This document shows positions 62,305 through 64,000 of a stretch of 64,000 nucleotides of DNA, piece after piece. Source of the DNA: an uncultured Eubacteriales bacterium. Its GTDB lineage: Bacteria; Bacillota; Clostridia; Lachnospirales; Cellulosilyticaceae. Under the pieces are notes generated by a model. The model saw nothing but the letters and a program-made list of their open reading frames with translations. It was not told the origin of the DNA and did no database searches. The position numbers and the translations under genes were made by a program. Location of the stretch: the NCBI GenBank assembly GCA_900551325.1, contig URVM01000008.1, forward strand, positions 129,170 to 193,169, read 5' to 3'. Position 1 is the first letter of the stretch; every line of letters begins with the position of its first letter.

Positions 62305-62502
62305 ATGGCTAAATTAAAAACAAATAGAGCAGCAGCAAAACGTTTTAAAGCAACAGGATCAGGAAAACTTAAAAGATCAAAAGCATATACAAGTCACATC
62401 TTAACTAAAAAATCTCCTAAGAGAAAACGTAACTTAAGACATGCAGGACTTGTTGATTCAACAAACGAAAAACAAATGAAACGTTTATTACCATATTTAT
62501 AA
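62305..62502 (+). CDS. rpmI: large ribosomal subunit protein bL35
   Basis: 65 residues, basic. Seen: KLKTNRAAAKRFKATGSGKL and HILTKKSPKRKRNLRHAGLV, the whole family pattern. AAGGAGGA precedes the ATG. Second gene of the operon; bL35 sits near the tRNA exit region of the ribosome. Confidence 0.98.
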   Translation: MAKLKTNRAAAKRFKATGSGKLKRSKAYTSHILTKKSPKRKRNLRHAGLVDSTNEKQMKRLLPYL

Positions 62503-62525
62503 GAAAAGAGTAGGAGGTTAAGAAC

Positions 62526-62882
62526 ATGGCTAGAGTAAAAGGTGGCATGGCTACTAAAAAAAGACGTAACAGAGTATTAAAATTAGCTAAAGGCTATAGA
62601 GGAGCAAAATCTAAACAATTCAGAACAGCTAAACAAGCTGTAATGAAATCATTAAGCTACGCATATGCTGGTAGAAAACAAAGAAAACGCGAATTCAGAA
62701 CATTATGGATTGCTCGTATCAACGCAGCAAGCCGTATGAACGGTTTATCATACAGCCGTTTCATGAATGGTCTTAAAAACGCTAACATCACAATCAACAG
62801 AAAAATGTTAGCTGATATGGCTATCAATGATGCAGCAGCTTTCACACAATTAGTTGAAACAGCTAAAGCTAACTTAAAATAA
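62526..62882 (+). CDS. rplT: large ribosomal subunit protein bL20
   Basis: 118 residues. Seen: ARVKGGMATKKRRNRVLKLA, KGYRGAKSKQFRTAKQAVMK and RKRDFR-type block QRKREFRTLWIARINAASR. Needed early in 50S assembly and, by family knowledge, the repressor of its own operon. GTAGGAGG lies before ATG. Confidence 0.98.
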   Translation: MARVKGGMATKKRRNRVLKLAKGYRGAKSKQFRTAKQAVMKSLSYAYAGRKQRKREFRTLWIARINAASRMNGLSYSRFMNGLKNANITINRKMLADMAINDAAAFTQLVETAKANLK

Positions 62883-62895
62883 TTAAGTTTATTAG

Positions 62896-62928
62896 AATGG
62901 TCTAGGCATATGCCTAGGCTATTTTTTA
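62896..62928 (+). terminator. intrinsic terminator of infC-rpmI-rplT
   Basis: Palindromic stem CTAGGCATATGCCTAG with flanking pairs, followed by ATTTTTTATT. Confidence 0.8.
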
Positions 62929-62934
62929 TTGCCT

Positions 62935-63326
62935 AAAAACTTCTCTATCATTGGCAAAAATGGTTGTTTATTAGATGGAACAAGTATACATGATGCTATA
63001 GAGAAGATAGATAATGCCACAAAAAGAAAGCCCTTAGCATATATGAGTAATTGTGTACACCCTAAAGTTATGTATGAGGCATTAGCCAAAAAGAAAATCA
63101 GACATCTCTTGTTCGAGAACGCTATGTAGGTATACAAGCAAATTCTTCTTCCCTATTACCAGAAGAACTTAATGAAGCTTCTGAATTAAAAGAAGATGAT
63201 TTTAGTGAGTTGATTGAATATATGATGTTACTAAATAGAGACTACAAATTTAAGATATTTGGTGGTTGTTGTGGAACGAATGAAAAACATATAGAGGCTA
63301 TAGCAAAAGGAATAAGAAAGATATAG
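62935..63326 (+). pseudogene. truncated, frameshifted homocysteine S-methyltransferase gene
   Basis: Two overlapping frames carry consecutive parts of one protein. The first encodes LAYMSNCVHPKVMYEAL, matching the NCxHP motif that binds zinc in homocysteine methyltransferases. The frame then shifts near 63110, and the second encodes RERYVGIQANSSSLLPEELN and the final zinc motif FGGCCGTNEKHIEAIAKGI, ending TAG at 63324-63326. The N-terminal half of the barrel is missing, as the rplT terminator lies directly upstream. Seen directly; family assignment rests on these two motifs. Confidence 0.75.
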
Positions 63327-63400
63327 GTATTAACAATTTTTAGAGTAGAAGTTTAAGAGTGTATAAGATTTTATGAGATTATATATAGAAGGAATAAAGT

Positions 63401-63442
63401 AAAATAGAAGACAACTCTAAAGAGAGATTGTCTTCTATTTTT
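63401..63442. terminator. bidirectional intrinsic terminator
   Basis: TAGAAGACAACTCT-AAAG-AGAGATTGTCTTCTA with TTTTT to the right and an A-rich run to the left; it ends the small membrane protein gene on the minus strand. Confidence 0.8.
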
Positions 63443-63701
63443 GCAAGTAGATAAAGTAGATATTACTTATAAGACAAAGAATACAACATAGAAATGAAGC
63501 TATAAGATAAGGATTAAGTTTAAATAGTAGATGTAGTATTAAAAAGATAATACTAGCAAAGAGTAAAAAGACAGAAATAAAATGGCTCATACTTAAAAAG
63601 AAGGCAATAATAACGTAACTTAAAAAGCAAATAGCTGCGATAGCACATGCTTGATAAATACGTTCATAATTAATAGCATGACTTTTTTTCTTTATCTTCA
63701 T
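63435..63701 (-). CDS. small three-span membrane protein, unknown
   Basis: 88 residues with a basic N-terminus (MKIKKKSHAINYERIY) and three hydrophobic segments (about 16-36, 38-60 and 64-86). The ATG at 63701 is preceded by AGGAGGCCCTTATA on the minus strand. No family recognised. It is transcribed away from the presumed rRNA operon. Confidence 0.65.
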   Translation of the reverse strand: MKIKKKSHAINYERIYQACAIAAICFLSYVIIAFFLSMSHFISVFLLFASIIFLILHLLFKLNPYLIASFLCCILCLISNIYFIYLQK

Positions 63702-63801
63702 TATAAGGGCCTCCTAATAATAGTCTTACTATAAAGTATGATGGAGTTGTCTTAAAAATAACTTGGATAAAATATAGAATATTTTTTCTTCTAATTGATG
63801 C

Positions 63802-63830
63802 TTGACAAAAGTAAATACATCTTGTAATAT
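63802..63830 (+). promoter_or_regulatory. strong promoter P1, probably of an rRNA operon
   Basis: TTGACA (63802-63807), exactly 17 bases, TAATAT (63825-63830). Confidence 0.75.
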
Positions 63831-63889
63831 ATCTACTTGTGAGCGAGACAAGAAACGACAAGGACAGAGAAAAAATGATAAAAAAGTCC

Positions 63890-63918
63890 TTGACAAAATG
63901 TAACGCATCATATAAAAT
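63890..63918 (+). promoter_or_regulatory. strong promoter P2, probably of an rRNA operon
   Basis: TTGACA (63890-63895), exactly 17 bases, TAAAAT (63913-63918), 88 bases after P1. Downstream lie GTCGTCA-GCAG-TGATGAC (a hairpin, 63926-63943) and a TGAACTTTGAAAAT stretch that resembles the boxA-containing leader before clostridial 16S genes. No rRNA gene itself is within the window. Confidence 0.7.
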
Positions 63919-64000
63919 AGAAAAAGTCGTCAGCAGTGATGACACACAATGAACTTTGAAAATAAAATAGTAACCATTAAACCAGTCGATTCATAAAGTC

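Noticed and set aside
1..64000. Toxin-antitoxin, CRISPR, restriction-modification or other defence islands
   Set aside because: I looked for small paired genes, direct repeats with spacers, and nuclease/methylase pairs. AddAB and the SAM methyltransferase are housekeeping or unspecific, and no array or defence operon is present.

Overview
The window is chromosomal DNA from a low-GC, Gram-positive, anaerobic spore-former of the class Clostridia. The fibre- and chitin-degrading Lachnospirales relatives of Cellulosilyticum are my best guess, from gene content and style alone. Supporting signs are two alpha/beta-type small acid-soluble spore proteins, a Spo0E-like phosphatase, YtxC next to thrS, a class II B12-dependent ribonucleotide reductase, AddAB, T-box and lysine riboswitch control, and many consensus TTGACA/17 bp/TATAAT promoters in AT-rich spacers. 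I see no complete insertion sequence, prophage or CRISPR array.

Layout. 1-716: the 3' end of an acetyltransferase gene and a GC-rich rod-shaped structured RNA I cannot assign. 714-5554: a divergent Rrf2 regulator and cysK, then a polar amino acid (probably cystine-type) ABC transporter. 5633-7142: a HAD phosphatase and two small unknown genes. 7237-15144: addB-addA recombination nuclease and a ThyX-like protein of unknown role. 15258-16760: a secreted two-CBM GH18 chitinase. 16840-21123 (mostly minus strand): DUF3783 protein, HtpG, small proteins and TruA, with a plus-strand SASP gene between.

21339-35650 reads as one carbohydrate locus. A YesM/YesN-type two-component system is followed by a sugar ABC importer without its own ATPase, a phosphohexomutase, a GH3 enzyme, a GH94 phosphorylase, nagA and nagB. 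With the chitinase upstream this makes a coherent route: chitin to chitobiose, import, phosphorolysis to GlcNAc-1-P plus GlcNAc, mutase to GlcNAc-6-P, then deacetylation and deamination to fructose-6-P. The substrate is inferred from context.

35686-39181 is a PTS regulon: HPr (with Arg in place of regulatory Ser46), EI, a BglG/LicT-type antiterminator and a stand-alone EIIA. A RAT/terminator leader precedes it, and a second RAT/terminator lies in front of a distant EIICB permease gene (54754-56217), which has no EIIA of its own. One antiterminator therefore probably controls both.

39543-50259: NlpC/P60 and CE4 cell-wall enzymes, Spo0E-like protein, NrdJ, a P-loop-less Mur-ligase-like fragment, an SSB-like protein, a YgjP-type metallopeptidase, a cobalamin adenosyltransferase (which would supply NrdJ's cofactor), a membrane protein, and dapA-dapB behind a lysine riboswitch. 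50867-54340: second SASP, DNA polymerase IV, a remnant of an ABC-F gene, a methyltransferase and Hsp33. 56363-62882: ytxC, then a T-box controlling two tandem threonyl-tRNA synthetase genes that share editing and anticodon domains but differ in the catalytic core, then infC-rpmI-rplT behind an attenuator leader with an AUU start. 62929-64000: a frameshifted homocysteine methyltransferase remnant, a small membrane protein, and tandem strong promoters that look like the start of an rRNA operon just beyond the window.
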